Shown one piece after another: positions 26,216 through 35,367 of a stretch of 64,000 bases of DNA. The stretch spans positions 1-64,000 of the forward strand of contig CAKSKV010000005.1 of assembly GCA_934465535.1 (NCBI GenBank). The letters run 5' to 3'. Below the pieces are notes generated by a model. The model saw only the letters and a list, made by a program, of their open reading frames with translations. It made no database searches and had not been told where the DNA came from. The position numbers were made by a program, and so were the translations under genes. The stretch's first letter is position 1. Every line of letters begins with the position of its first letter. The stretch comes from an uncultured Clostridia bacterium. GTDB taxonomy: Bacteria; Bacillota; Clostridia; Christensenellales; QALW01.

Positions 26216-26902
26216 ATGCTGTTTTCAAATGAAGCTTTGGAATTCCTTTATATAAACCGTCTTAACGACAGCCGCGAATGGTATAACGAGCATAAACCGG
26301 AATACCGCAGGCTTATAATCGAGCCTATGACCGGGCTCATAGACGAGCTTACCCCCACCGTGCTCAGCATCGATCCGCAAATCGACTGTACGCCAAAGAT
26401 TGGCCGGTGCATCTCCCGTCTGTACCGCGATACCCGCTTTTCCAAGGATAAAAGCCTTTACCGTGATGTTGTATGGTGCACCTTTTCTCAGCGCGGCGAT
26501 GATTTACCCTGCTTTTTCTTTGAGTTTTCCCCGCGCTGCGTTCGCTGGGGCATGGGCTACTACTGCACCCCGCGCCCCGTTATGGAGCAGCTTCGCCTCA
26601 TGGCCGCCGGCGATCACCCGCTCTACACCGCCGCAATGAACGCTGTGCGTTCCTCTTCGCGTCTGGTGCTTACCGGGGAAAAATACAAACGCCCTCATTT
26701 TCCCTTGCAGCCTGCCGAAAAGCAGGATTTCATGGACCGCAAGGATGTATGCTTTATCTGCACCCTCCCGGTGAGCGCGCTTGCCCTGCCCGATATCATA
26801 AGCCTTATATGCGAGGATTTTATCGCGCTTGCTCCCGCATACAGGCTGTTTATGTCTGCAAACAGCGCTGCGAACCGGCCCGATAACGGAGGTGCAAACT
26901 GA
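26216..26902 (+). CDS. DUF2461 family protein
   Basis: A 228-aa protein. The start MLFSNEALEFLYINRLNDSREWYNEHK matches the normal beginning of DUF2461 (TIGR02453) proteins, so ATG 26216 is preferred to upstream in-frame starts. Other family landmarks are the RDTRFSKDKSLYRD segment near residue 75 and GMGYYCTPRP near 110. The function is unknown. Its stop overlaps the start of the P-type ATPase by one base (TGATG), so the two are co-translated. Confidence 0.85.
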   Translation: MLFSNEALEFLYINRLNDSREWYNEHKPEYRRLIIEPMTGLIDELTPTVLSIDPQIDCTPKIGRCISRLYRDTRFSKDKSLYRDVVWCTFSQRGDDLPCFFFEFSPRCVRWGMGYYCTPRPVMEQLRLMAAGDHPLYTAAMNAVRSSSRLVLTGEKYKRPHFPLQPAEKQDFMDRKDVCFICTLPVSALALPDIISLICEDFIALAPAYRLFMSANSAANRPDNGGAN

Positions 26903-29268
26903 TGTCCGCCGATAATACCAACGGCACTGCCTTTTCCCAAAGCGCCGAAGCCGCTTCCGATTTTATTCTGCACGGGCTTTCCTCCGCTGAGGCGGCCACG
27001 CGCCCCAAAAACACAAAAAGCAGCAAAAAAACAAACAGCACCGGCAGAATAATCACCCATCATGTCTGCACATTGTTCAATTTTGTAAACTTCATACTTG
27101 CCGCCGCGCTTTTGGCCGTAGGCTCCTACAAAAACACACTGTTTATAATAATAGTCCTGTGCAATCTTTTCATAGGCGTGTTTCAGGAATTGCGCTCCAA
27201 GCGCGCCCTTGACCGGCTCTCCGTTATAAACCGCAGCACCGTCTGCGTCATACGGGATTCCGTCCCCAAGGATATCCCGGCGGAGGATATAGTCATGGGC
27301 GATCTTCTTATGCTGTCCTACGGCGGTCAGGTACCGGCGGACTGCACCGTTCTCTCCGGCTCTCTTGAAGTGGACGAGGCCTGCATAACCGGCGAATCCG
27401 ACGGAATAGCAAAGCGCCCCGGCGACACTCTCTACGCCGGCTCCGTTGTGCTCTCCGGACAGGCAAAGGCCGCAGCCGATGCCGTGGGCGCGGATTGCTA
27501 CATGGAAAAGCTCGCGCACTCCGGCTCCCACAGGCGCCCCGATTCCCAAATAATGTCCACCCTGCGCAGGATAATCTTCGTGCTTTCCCTCTGCGTAATA
27601 CCGGTATGCGCAATAATGTTTTTCGTGCAGAGATCCGTACATGGCGGCGACCTTGCCGGCACCGTCACCGCCACCGCCGCAGCCGTGCTTGGCATGATCC
27701 CCGACGGCCTTGTGCTGCTCACCAGCACCGTGCTCGCCGTAGGCGTTGTGCGCCTTTCCCGCCGTAAGGTGCTGGTACAGGAGCTTTACTGCATAGAAAA
27801 CCTTGCCCGAGTGGACACCCTCTGCCTTGATAAAACCGGCACTCTGACACAGGGCACAATGACGGTGGAGCAGGTGATCCCCCTCTCGCAGGAGGCGCAA
27901 AGCACCGACATTCCGGCACTCTGTGCCGCGCTTACCCGCGCCCTTTGCGACAATAACGCCACCTTTGACGCCCTTCGCCGTTATTTTGCCGATGCGGACA
28001 CCTCAATAACCGCCGCCCCCTCGCAGGTGCGCCCCTTCAATTCCCGGCTGAAATGGTCCGGCGCGCGCCTTGATAATATAACGCTCGTATGGGGCGCGCC
28101 GGAATTCCTGCTTTCGGATATGCCCGCCGCTCTTTCCGAGCGTTTGCATGAACTTGCGCTCGGCAGCCGCGTCCTGCTGCTTGCAAAAAGCAGTCTTCCT
28201 TTCCCCGACGACGGCCTCCCGGAGGGGCTTGTTCCCCTTTGCGCCATAACGCTCAGGGACGATATACGCCCCGACGCCGCGCAGACCCTTGCATATTTTC
28301 ATTCCCAGGATGTCGATATCCGGGTTTTCAGCGGCGACAGCGCCCCCACCGTGGAACGCATTGCCGCGCAGTGCGGCATACCAGGCGCCGCCTTTGACTG
28401 CACCGGCTGCGACCCTCAACAGCTCTGCGCCGCCGCGGCGGAATACCGGCTTTTTGCGCGCGTCACCCCGCTTCAGAAGCAGCTTTTGGTGGAGCAGCTC
28501 CGCTCGCAGGGTCACACCGTGGCCTTTGTGGGCGACGGTGTAAACGATGTTCCCGCTCTGCGCGCAGCCGACTGCTCCGTGGCCATGGGCAACGGCACCG
28601 CCGCAGCCCGCGGCATATCCCAGCTTGTCCTTCTCAATAACGATTTTGCCTCCATGCCCGCAGTGGTCGCGGAGGGCCGCCGCTGCATAAACAATCTCCA
28701 GCGCTCCGCCTCTCTTTTCCTTATAAAAACTCTCTATGCTTCGCTGCTGGCCGTGCTGTTCATGCTCATCGGGCATCCGTACCCCTTCCAGCCCATACAG
28801 ATGTCCCTGCTGTCCTGCACCGGAATAGGCATTCCCTCCTTCGTACTGGCCCTTGAGCCCAACCGCGAACGGGTACGCGGCAATTTTTTGAAAAACATAC
28901 TCTGCCGCTGTATTCCCGGCGGTATAAGCGTCTTTGCCGGCATAAGCCTTTTATATCTGTCCCAGCTTCTGCCCGCTCTCCGGGTTACGGACAGCGTTCT
29001 CTCCACCGCCTGCATGATAGTCACCGGCTTTGCCTTCATGGTCAATCTTTTCTATGTTTCCATGCCCCTTAACTGTTTGCGCGGTGCGCTTTGCATCGGC
29101 ATGTGCCTGCTGCTTGCAGGCGGAATGCTGCTGTTCCCCGGCTTTTTCGCTCTTACCGCGCTTCCGTTCCCGTTCTTCTGGGCAGTACCTGTCACCGCAG
29201 CCTGCGAACTTGCCGTATTTACGCTGCTTCGCCTTCTGCTTAAAAAAGCCGTCAGCCGCACTGCATAA
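26902..29268 (+). CDS. Cation-transporting P-type ATPase, CtpE-like
   Basis: A 788-aa pump. The actuator loop CITGES is at 161-166, the membrane motif IPDGLVLLTS at 266-275, the phosphorylation motif DKTGT at 310-314, and GDGVNDVPAL near 540. The stretch from IPDGLVLLTS through LVQELYCIENLARVD to DKTGT closely follows mycobacterial CtpE and related Firmicutes pumps, which handle Ca2+. The usual PEGL is PDGL here. About ten membrane helices are visible. The ion is inferred from resemblance only. Confidence 0.9.
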   Translation: MSADNTNGTAFSQSAEAASDFILHGLSSAEAATRPKNTKSSKKTNSTGRIITHHVCTLFNFVNFILAAALLAVGSYKNTLFIIIVLCNLFIGVFQELRSKRALDRLSVINRSTVCVIRDSVPKDIPAEDIVMGDLLMLSYGGQVPADCTVLSGSLEVDEACITGESDGIAKRPGDTLYAGSVVLSGQAKAAADAVGADCYMEKLAHSGSHRRPDSQIMSTLRRIIFVLSLCVIPVCAIMFFVQRSVHGGDLAGTVTATAAAVLGMIPDGLVLLTSTVLAVGVVRLSRRKVLVQELYCIENLARVDTLCLDKTGTLTQGTMTVEQVIPLSQEAQSTDIPALCAALTRALCDNNATFDALRRYFADADTSITAAPSQVRPFNSRLKWSGARLDNITLVWGAPEFLLSDMPAALSERLHELALGSRVLLLAKSSLPFPDDGLPEGLVPLCAITLRDDIRPDAAQTLAYFHSQDVDIRVFSGDSAPTVERIAAQCGIPGAAFDCTGCDPQQLCAAAAEYRLFARVTPLQKQLLVEQLRSQGHTVAFVGDGVNDVPALRAADCSVAMGNGTAAARGISQLVLLNNDFASMPAVVAEGRRCINNLQRSASLFLIKTLYASLLAVLFMLIGHPYPFQPIQMSLLSCTGIGIPSFVLALEPNRERVRGNFLKNILCRCIPGGISVFAGISLLYLSQLLPALRVTDSVLSTACMIVTGFAFMVNLFYVSMPLNCLRGALCIGMCLLLAGGMLLFPGFFALTALPFPFFWAVPVTAACELAVFTLLRLLLKKAVSRTA

Positions 29269-29288
29269 CCTGTATAAAGCCATATATC

Positions 29289-29332
29289 AAAAGGGCTGTC
29301 CCGCCAGATCATGCCTGCGGACAGCCCTTTTA
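29289..29332. terminator. Bidirectional terminator between the ATPase gene and pyrG
   Basis: AAAAGGGCTGTCC and GGACAGCCCTTTT flank a short loop, with T-runs in both directions. Confidence 0.88.
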
Positions 29333-29371
29333 TCTATTTCCTTTTTACGCCCTGACGATTTGCGCCGCGCC

Positions 29372-30979
29372 TTATTTCGACTCTCTTTTTGCAAGTGCCG
29401 CCGCAATAAAGCCGCAGAACAGCGGGTGTGCCTTATTGGGGCGGGATTTGAACTCCGGATGGAACTGCACCCCCACATAGAACGGACGGTCCGTCAGCTC
29501 TACGGTCTCCACCAGCCTGCCGTCCGGCGAAAGCCCGGACAGCACAAGCCCCGCCTGCGTCAGCTTTTCGCGGTAATCATTGTTGAACTCATAACGGTGG
29601 CGGTGCCGCTCCGATATCTCCTTTGCCTTATAGCACCTCTGCATTGTCGTGCCCTCCGCTATAACGCAGGGATACGCACCCAGCCGCAATGTGCCTCCCT
29701 TGTCTATATTGTCGCTCTGCCCAGGCATGAAATCTATCACCTTGTGGCGGCACAGCTCGTTGAATTCGCCGGAATCCGCATCCTCAATTTTCGCAACATT
29801 GCGCGCGTATTCTATAACCGCTATCTGCATCCCCAAGCATATTCCGAAATACGGCACATTGTTCTCCCTTGCATACTGCGCCGCCAGTATCATTCCCTCT
29901 ATGCCGCGATTGCCGAAGCCGCCCGGCACGATAATGCCGTCCAGCCCGCCCAGCGTCTTTTTAACATTGTCGCTGCGCAGGCTCTCCGAGTCTATCCATT
30001 CTATGCGGATATGGGTGTTAAGGGTGTATCCCGCATGGCGCATGGCCTCCGCTACCGACAGGTATGCATCGTGCAGCTGCACATACTTGCCCACAAGCCC
30101 TATTCGCACTTCCTTTTCGCGTCCCTTTATCCGCTTTACCATGTCCTCCCACTCGGTAAGCTCCGCCGGCTTTGCATCAATGCCCAGCTCCCTGCACACC
30201 ACCGAGGAAAAGTTTGATTTCTCCAGCATCAGCGGCGCCTCGTAAAGGCAGGGCAGCGTAATGTTTTCAATCACGCAGTCCGGCTTTACATTGCAGAACA
30301 TGGATATTTTTTTGAATATGGAGTCCTCCAGCGGCTCGTCGCAGCGCAGCACTATGATATTGGGGTTTATGCCCATGCCCTGCAATTCCTTTACGGAATG
30401 CTGCGTGGGCTTGGACTTATGCTCGTCCGATCCGCTTAAAAACGGCACCAGCGTCACATGAATGAACAGGCTGTTCTCCCTGCCCACCTCCAGCGATATC
30501 TGCCGCACCGCCTCAAGAAAGGGCTGAGATTCAATATCGCCTATGGTGCCGCCTATCTCGGTTATAACAACATCGGCATCCGTCTGCTTGCCAACCCTGT
30601 ATACAAATTCCTTTATCTCGTTTGTAATATGCGGTATCACCTGTACGGTGGAGCCCAGATATTCCCCCCTGCGCTCCTTGTTAAGCACATTCCAGTATAC
30701 CTTTCCCGTAGTAAGGTTTGAATATCTGTTAAGATCCTCATCTATAAACCGCTCGTAATGTCCAAGATCCAGATCCGTTTCCGCACCGTCCTGCGTAACA
30801 TAAACCTCCCCGTGCTGATACGGGCTCATGGTGCCCGGATCCACATTTATGTATGGATCCAGCTTCTGCGCCGCCACCTTAAGGCCGCGCGTTTTCAGCA
30901 GCCGCCCCAGCGACGCCGCCGTTATGCCCTTGCCAAGCCCGGATACCACACCGCCGGTAACAAAAATGTATTTGGTCAT
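29372..30979 (-). CDS. pyrG: CTP synthase
   Basis: A 535-aa enzyme converting UTP, glutamine and ATP to CTP. The N-terminal synthase domain has FVTGGVVSGLGKGITAAS (5-22) and the UTP/CTP-binding KLDPYIN. The glutamine amidotransferase domain has the nucleophile in FGICLGMQ (near 375) and the partner His-Glu in GVQFHPEF near the C terminus. Normal length. GGAGGAGAAAG precedes the ATG. No attenuator like the Bacillus G-addition leader was found in the 91 bp before it. Confidence 0.98.
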   Translation of the reverse strand: MTKYIFVTGGVVSGLGKGITAASLGRLLKTRGLKVAAQKLDPYINVDPGTMSPYQHGEVYVTQDGAETDLDLGHYERFIDEDLNRYSNLTTGKVYWNVLNKERRGEYLGSTVQVIPHITNEIKEFVYRVGKQTDADVVITEIGGTIGDIESQPFLEAVRQISLEVGRENSLFIHVTLVPFLSGSDEHKSKPTQHSVKELQGMGINPNIIVLRCDEPLEDSIFKKISMFCNVKPDCVIENITLPCLYEAPLMLEKSNFSSVVCRELGIDAKPAELTEWEDMVKRIKGREKEVRIGLVGKYVQLHDAYLSVAEAMRHAGYTLNTHIRIEWIDSESLRSDNVKKTLGGLDGIIVPGGFGNRGIEGMILAAQYARENNVPYFGICLGMQIAVIEYARNVAKIEDADSGEFNELCRHKVIDFMPGQSDNIDKGGTLRLGAYPCVIAEGTTMQRCYKAKEISERHRHRYEFNNDYREKLTQAGLVLSGLSPDGRLVETVELTDRPFYVGVQFHPEFKSRPNKAHPLFCGFIAAALAKRESK

Positions 30980-31070
30980 TTTCTTTCTCCTCCGTAATCC
31001 TGGATCAGTTTAAGTTTATATGTTGTTTAATTATGCCGTATGCTTAAGCCGCGCCTTTTTTCAAAGGGCG

Positions 31071-31655
31071 CTATTTGTATGCCGCCAATATCTCGGACGC
31101 TATCGTCCTGCGGTTGACACAGCGGTCCATCGCCTGCTTTTCTATATATCTGTGCGCCTGCGCCTCCGTCATTTTCAGCACCTCTATAAGCCGCCATTTT
31201 GCACGGTTTACCAAGCGTATCTCCTCCATTTTTTCCTCTACCGACGCAGTCTTTTTTTCCATTCTGCGCAGCCGCTCCCTTGTAGCGCACAAAAGCTGTA
31301 CGCTTTGCAGTATCAGCTGCGCCGATGTGGGCTTTGCCACCGTAAGCACTCCGTACGGGGCGCACCGCGCGTTTATCTCGGAATAATGCTCGTTTTTCAC
31401 TATCAGCATAATGCCCGCTCCGCTGTCCTGGCAGATATCCAGCGCAAGATGCGTGCCGAAATCATCCGGCAGCGGCGTGTTTATTATCACGATATCCGCC
31501 GGGTTCTCCAGCAAAAGCCGCCTCGCGCCGGAAGCGTCCCCCACCGTTTTCACCGGGCAATAGCTTCCGGAGGGCAGAAGCTCCGTAAGCGCGGCGGCAA
31601 ACTGTGCCGAGCCGGACACTATAACTACGCTGTATACATGTTCCTCAAGCTCCGT
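31071..31655 (-). CDS. ANTAR-domain response regulator (antiterminator)
   Basis: A receiver-like domain (DIVIINTPLPDDFGT near 50) is followed by a coiled coil (RLRRMEKKTASVEEKMEE) and a C-terminal ANTAR domain (LVNRAKWRLIEVLKMTEAQAHRYI in parts). ANTAR proteins bind paired hexaloop hairpins in nascent RNA and prevent terminator formation. The only ATG/GTG/TTG in frame is GTG 31619 (182 aa), which has no ribosome site. An optimal AAGGAGG lies at 31670-31664, exactly 8 nt before ACG 31655, giving a 194-aa protein whose extra EEHVYSVVIV start fits the family. I therefore extend it to 31655. It is the last gene of the gltB-glnA operon. Confidence 0.85.
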   Translation of the reverse strand, partial: TELEEHVYSVVIVSGSAQFAAALTELLPSGSYCPVKTVGDASGARRLLLENPADIVIINTPLPDDFGTHLALDICQDSGAGIMLIVKNEHYSEINARCAPYGVLTVAKPTSAQLILQSVQLLCATRERLRRMEKKTASVEEKMEEIRLVNRAKWRLIEVLKMTEAQAHRYIEKQAMDRCVNRRTIASEILAAYK

Positions 31656-31700
31656 AGCCTTCCCCTCCTTAAGACGGTATCCGCCCCGATTTTAAGTCCG

Positions 31701-32903
31701 TCAGCCCGATATATAGCTCTCAATAAGCGCCTGGGGCAAAAGGCTGCGTATAAACTCGCTGCCCTGCGCCGCTGCCGCCGCCGCCTCCACGGAGGCCGGC
31801 AGACGCGTCAAATTCGCCGTCTGCCCCGCCGCTGCCGCCATAAGATCAATGCCTGTCTCCTCCGGCAGCCTCTTATTTTGTTCAATACCCTCCATTGCGG
31901 CCTCCATAAGCAGCAGCAGCGCAAGATACGGGTTGCATTGCGGGTCGGGCGATCTCAGCTCCGCCCTGCGGTACTCGCCCCGCGCCGCCGGCACCCTCAG
32001 CAGCACCGAACGGTTCTCTCTGCCCCAGCAGACATACTGCGGCGCCTTATCGCTTCCGAAGCGCAGATAGGAATCTCTCTCGGGGTTCAGAAACAGCGTC
32101 ATCTCCCCTATGCGCGAAAGTATTCCCGCCATCGCGCTCTCCATCTGCTCCTGCCTGTGCACGGAAAAATTGATATGCATTCCGCTGCCCGGTCTGCCCG
32201 TAAGAGGCTTGGGCGAAAAATCCGCAAAAAGACCGCTGCGCGCCGCTATGGTGTTCACCACTGCGCGGAAGGTCACCGCATTGTCCGCCGCCGCCACCGG
32301 GTCGCAGTAGCGGAAATCTATTTCGTTTTGCCCCGGTCCCTCCTCGTGATGCGAGCTTTCCGGCATTATTCCCATCTGCTCAAGGGTAAGACATATCTCA
32401 CGGCGCACATTCTCCCCTCTGTCCTGCGGCGCTATATCCATATATCCCGCATTGTCATAGGGGATGCTTGTTCTTTCGCCGTTTTCATCCCTCTTGAAAA
32501 GATAAAACTCCATCTCCGGTCCGAAGGCGAATCTCACTCCGCGCTCCGCCGCCCGTTCCACGGTCTTTTCCAGCCGGCTGCGCATATCGCAGGGGTGCAG
32601 ACTGCCGTCGGGATAATGCACCGAGCAGTACATACGCACCACCCGCCCGTGCTCCGGCCGCCAGGGCAGCACCGATAATGTGGAGGGGTCGGGCATAAGG
32701 AACAGATCCGACCGCGCCCCCATTGCAAAGCCGTCCACCGCCGAAGCGTCCAGCCCCGCTCCGAATTCAAACACACGCGCCAGCTCTCCCGGCATTACGG
32801 ACAGATTCTTCTGCTTGCCGAAAACATCGCAGAATGCCAGCCTTATAAACTTGACATCCTCCTGCTCTACAAACTGCATTACCTCTTGCTGTGAGTATTT
32901 CAT
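31701..32903 (-). CDS. glnA: Glutamine synthetase, type I
   Basis: A 400-aa enzyme forming glutamine from glutamate, ammonia and ATP. Landmarks are the N-terminal DVFGKQKNLSVMPGEL, the active-site FGPEMEFYLF, the metal/glutamate site NEIDFRY, the ATP-loop GSGMHINFS and the substrate segment RRAELRSPDPQCNPYLAL. It is about 40 residues shorter than the common GSI-alpha enzyme and lacks a GSI-beta adenylylation loop. It lies between the glutamate synthase genes and the ANTAR regulator. Confidence 0.93.
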   Translation of the reverse strand: MKYSQQEVMQFVEQEDVKFIRLAFCDVFGKQKNLSVMPGELARVFEFGAGLDASAVDGFAMGARSDLFLMPDPSTLSVLPWRPEHGRVVRMYCSVHYPDGSLHPCDMRSRLEKTVERAAERGVRFAFGPEMEFYLFKRDENGERTSIPYDNAGYMDIAPQDRGENVRREICLTLEQMGIMPESSHHEEGPGQNEIDFRYCDPVAAADNAVTFRAVVNTIAARSGLFADFSPKPLTGRPGSGMHINFSVHRQEQMESAMAGILSRIGEMTLFLNPERDSYLRFGSDKAPQYVCWGRENRSVLLRVPAARGEYRRAELRSPDPQCNPYLALLLLMEAAMEGIEQNKRLPEETGIDLMAAAAGQTANLTRLPASVEAAAAAAQGSEFIRSLLPQALIESYISG

Positions 32904-32966
32904 ATCTCTCCGCCTTCCGCGTTATCAAAATTCAAATGCAATATTTTTCCGCCGCTGACAGCACGC

Positions 32967-33000
32967 ATTGCATATATGCGTTTATGCGCACATATGCAAT
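32967..33000. repeat. Inverted repeat upstream of glnA
   Basis: ATTGCATATATGCG and CGCACATATGCAAT form a 14-bp stem with one mismatch and a 6-nt loop, 64 bp before glnA. It has no T-run, so it is an operator or RNA processing/stability element rather than a terminator. Confidence 0.5.
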
Positions 33001-33057
33001 GTATCGTCAACTTCGTATATTTTCAGAATCAATGCGTTCAAACCGTCCGTCAGTCTT

Positions 33058-33774
33058 TCAGTTTGATACATACATCTGCTTGTAGGGGTTCTTGCTGTCC
33101 GGAGTCACCGCCGTAAACGCGCCGTCCAGCACCTCATGCGCATCGGCGCCGAACAGCTCGCAGTATTTCCTTATAAACGGCTCCGCCTCCGCCATATCCT
33201 CCTGCGATGCCGGCCTTGCCGTTACCTGTCCGGGAAAATCTACCCCGCTGCAATCCGACCGCAGTATCATCTTGCCCCCGTGCATCCCCGTACAGGGGAA
33301 ATTGCCCACTATCGGGCGCGCACCTATTCCAAGACCCAGCACTATTATAAGCCCGCCTGCCTGATACTCGCCCAAAAAGCTGCCCGCACGGCCGCCTATA
33401 ACTATCACCGGCTTCTTGTCCTTATATTCCTTCATATGTATTCCGGCGCGGTATCCCGCATTGCCCTTTACATATATCCGGCCTCCGCGCATGGCATATC
33501 CGGCGGCATCTCCTATGTTTCCGTGTATAACAATGCTGCCGTCGTTCATGGTGTCGCCCACCGCATCCTGAGCGTTGCCCCGCACCGTTATATCGGCCCC
33601 CGCAAGATACGCTCCCAGCGCATTCCCCGGCACACCACTTATATCCAGCCGTACATCGCTCATACCCGCCGCTATAAAACGCTGTCCCAAGCAGTTTTCT
33701 ATACGGCATTCTCCGCCGGAGCGCAGCGCTTCATTCAATTCCGTGAAGTTTTTGCCCCTTGCATCAATATACAT
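33058..33774 (-). CDS. Glutamate synthase GXGXG-domain protein
   Basis: A 238-aa protein equal to the C-terminal beta-helix domain of glutamate synthase large subunit. It shows repeated G..G..G turns (DAVGDTMNDGSIVIHGNIGD, AGYAMRGGRIYVKGNAG, GSFLGEYQAGGLIIVLG). In archaeal-type split enzymes this domain is a separate polypeptide that scaffolds the amidotransferase and FMN subunits. It is third in the operon, 87 bp after the FMN subunit gene. Confidence 0.92.
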   Translation of the reverse strand: MYIDARGKNFTELNEALRSGGECRIENCLGQRFIAAGMSDVRLDISGVPGNALGAYLAGADITVRGNAQDAVGDTMNDGSIVIHGNIGDAAGYAMRGGRIYVKGNAGYRAGIHMKEYKDKKPVIVIGGRAGSFLGEYQAGGLIIVLGLGIGARPIVGNFPCTGMHGGKMILRSDCSGVDFPGQVTARPASQEDMAEAEPFIRKYCELFGADAHEVLDGAFTAVTPDSKNPYKQMYVSN

Positions 33775-33861
33775 TATATCACACCCATCAGTATTTTTTA
33801 TTGCATTTTTATTGTTTTTAAGCCGTTTTTTTATATTTTTTGCCGGCTTTGCGCACCTTTA

Positions 33862-35367
33862 TCATTCTCCCGCATGCGCTATTCCCAGTATGTCCAGCTC
33901 CTTCTGCGTCATTCCCACGCCCCGCAGCATAAGACGGTTGCCCCGCAGCGCCTCAATGGAGTTAATACCCATGCCGCCCATAAGCTCCTTTATTTCATGC
34001 TTCCATGCCGTAAGCAGGTTCACAAGCCGCTCACTGCCTTCATTTGCATCCAGCCGTTTCACAAGCTCCGGCCGCTGCGTCGCAATGCCCCAGCAGCAGC
34101 GTCCGCTGTGACAGTCGCGGCACAAATGGCACCCTAACGCCAGCAAAGCCGCCGTGGCAATATAAACCGCATCCGCCCCCAGCGCCACCGCCTTTACAAC
34201 ATCGGCCGCCGAGCGTATGCTGCCCCCCGCCACAAGGGACACGCTGTTTCTTATTCCCTCATCGCGCAGCCGCTGATCCACCGCTGCCAGCGCCAGCTCC
34301 ACCGGAATGCCCACATTATCCCGTATCCGCGTGGGCGCGGCTCCCGTGCCGCCCCTTACGCCGTCAATTGCAATAATGTCCGCTCCGCTGCGGGCAATTC
34401 CGCTGGCTATCGCCGCTATGTTGTGCACCGCCGCCACCTTTACTATTATCGGCTTTTTATACCCAGTTGCCTCCTTTAACGAATACACCAGCTGCCGCAG
34501 ATCCTCAATGGAATATATATCATGATGCGGTGCGGGCGATATCGCGTCCGACCCCTCCGGTATCATCCTCGTGCGGGATACATCGCCCACGATCTTCGCC
34601 CCCGGCAGATGCCCGCCTATGCCTGGCTTTGCGCCCTGTCCCATCTTTATCTCTATGGCCGCCCCGGCGTTAAGATATTTTTCATGCACGCCGAATCTGC
34701 CCGATGCCACCTGCACCACCGTGTTGTCGCCGTAGCAGTAAAAATCCTCATGCAGTCCGCCCTCGCCGGTGTTGTAGTATATGCCCAGTTCCCGCGCCGC
34801 CCGTGCAAGGCTTTCATGCGCATTGTAGCTTATGGAGCCGTAGCTCATTGCCGAAAACATAACCGGCATGGACAGCTCCAGCTGCGGCGGCAGTGCCGTA
34901 TCTATACTGCCGTCCGCCCTTCTTTTGATTCCGGAAGGCTTCTTTCCGAGAAACACCTTTGTCTCCATCGGCTCCCGCAGCGGGTCTATCGGCGGGTTTG
35001 TCACCTGAGAGGCGTTTATAAGTATCCTGTCCCAGTATACCGGCAGCGGCTTTGGGTTGCCCATGGAGGAAAGCAGCACTCCTCCGCTTGCCGCCTGCTT
35101 GTATATCTCGCGCACCGTGTCCTCCTGCCAGTTGGCATTTTCCTTAAAGCAATTGGGGTTGCGCACTATTTTAAGAGCATGTGTGGGGCAATATGCCACG
35201 CACCGCTGGCAGTCCACGCACTTGCTTTCATCAGCCAGCATCACCTTGCCCTCGCTGTCAAAGCTGTGCACACCGTTTGCGCACTGACGCTCGCACACCC
35301 GGCAGTTTATGCACCGCTGTCGGTCCCTTATTATCTCAAACTCCGGCGTTATATAAAACGCAGACAT
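33862..35367 (-). CDS. Glutamate synthase FMN-binding subunit with ferredoxin domain
   Basis: A 501-aa protein. Two 4Fe-4S motifs lie at the N terminus (CINCRVCERQC and CVDCQRCVAYC). The FMN-binding alpha/beta barrel of glutamate synthase follows, with GEGGLHEDFY, GQGAKPGIGGHLPG, KVAAVHNIAAIASGIARSGAD (key residues) and DGVRGGTGAAPTRI. A cysteine cluster CHLCRDCHSGRCCWGI near 415 is the 3Fe-4S site. It makes glutamate from 2-oxoglutarate and glutamine-derived ammonia. It overlaps the amidotransferase stop by one base. Confidence 0.94.
   Translation of the reverse strand: MSAFYITPEFEIIRDRQRCINCRVCERQCANGVHSFDSEGKVMLADESKCVDCQRCVAYCPTHALKIVRNPNCFKENANWQEDTVREIYKQAASGGVLLSSMGNPKPLPVYWDRILINASQVTNPPIDPLREPMETKVFLGKKPSGIKRRADGSIDTALPPQLELSMPVMFSAMSYGSISYNAHESLARAARELGIYYNTGEGGLHEDFYCYGDNTVVQVASGRFGVHEKYLNAGAAIEIKMGQGAKPGIGGHLPGAKIVGDVSRTRMIPEGSDAISPAPHHDIYSIEDLRQLVYSLKEATGYKKPIIVKVAAVHNIAAIASGIARSGADIIAIDGVRGGTGAAPTRIRDNVGIPVELALAAVDQRLRDEGIRNSVSLVAGGSIRSAADVVKAVALGADAVYIATAALLALGCHLCRDCHSGRCCWGIATQRPELVKRLDANEGSERLVNLLTAWKHEIKELMGGMGINSIEALRGNRLMLRGVGMTQKELDILGIAHAGE

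Noticed and set aside
31020..32678. 552-codon plus-strand frame over the ANTAR and glnA genes
   Set aside because: It is the complement of two well-supported genes; the product is Arg/His/Leu-rich without a start signal.
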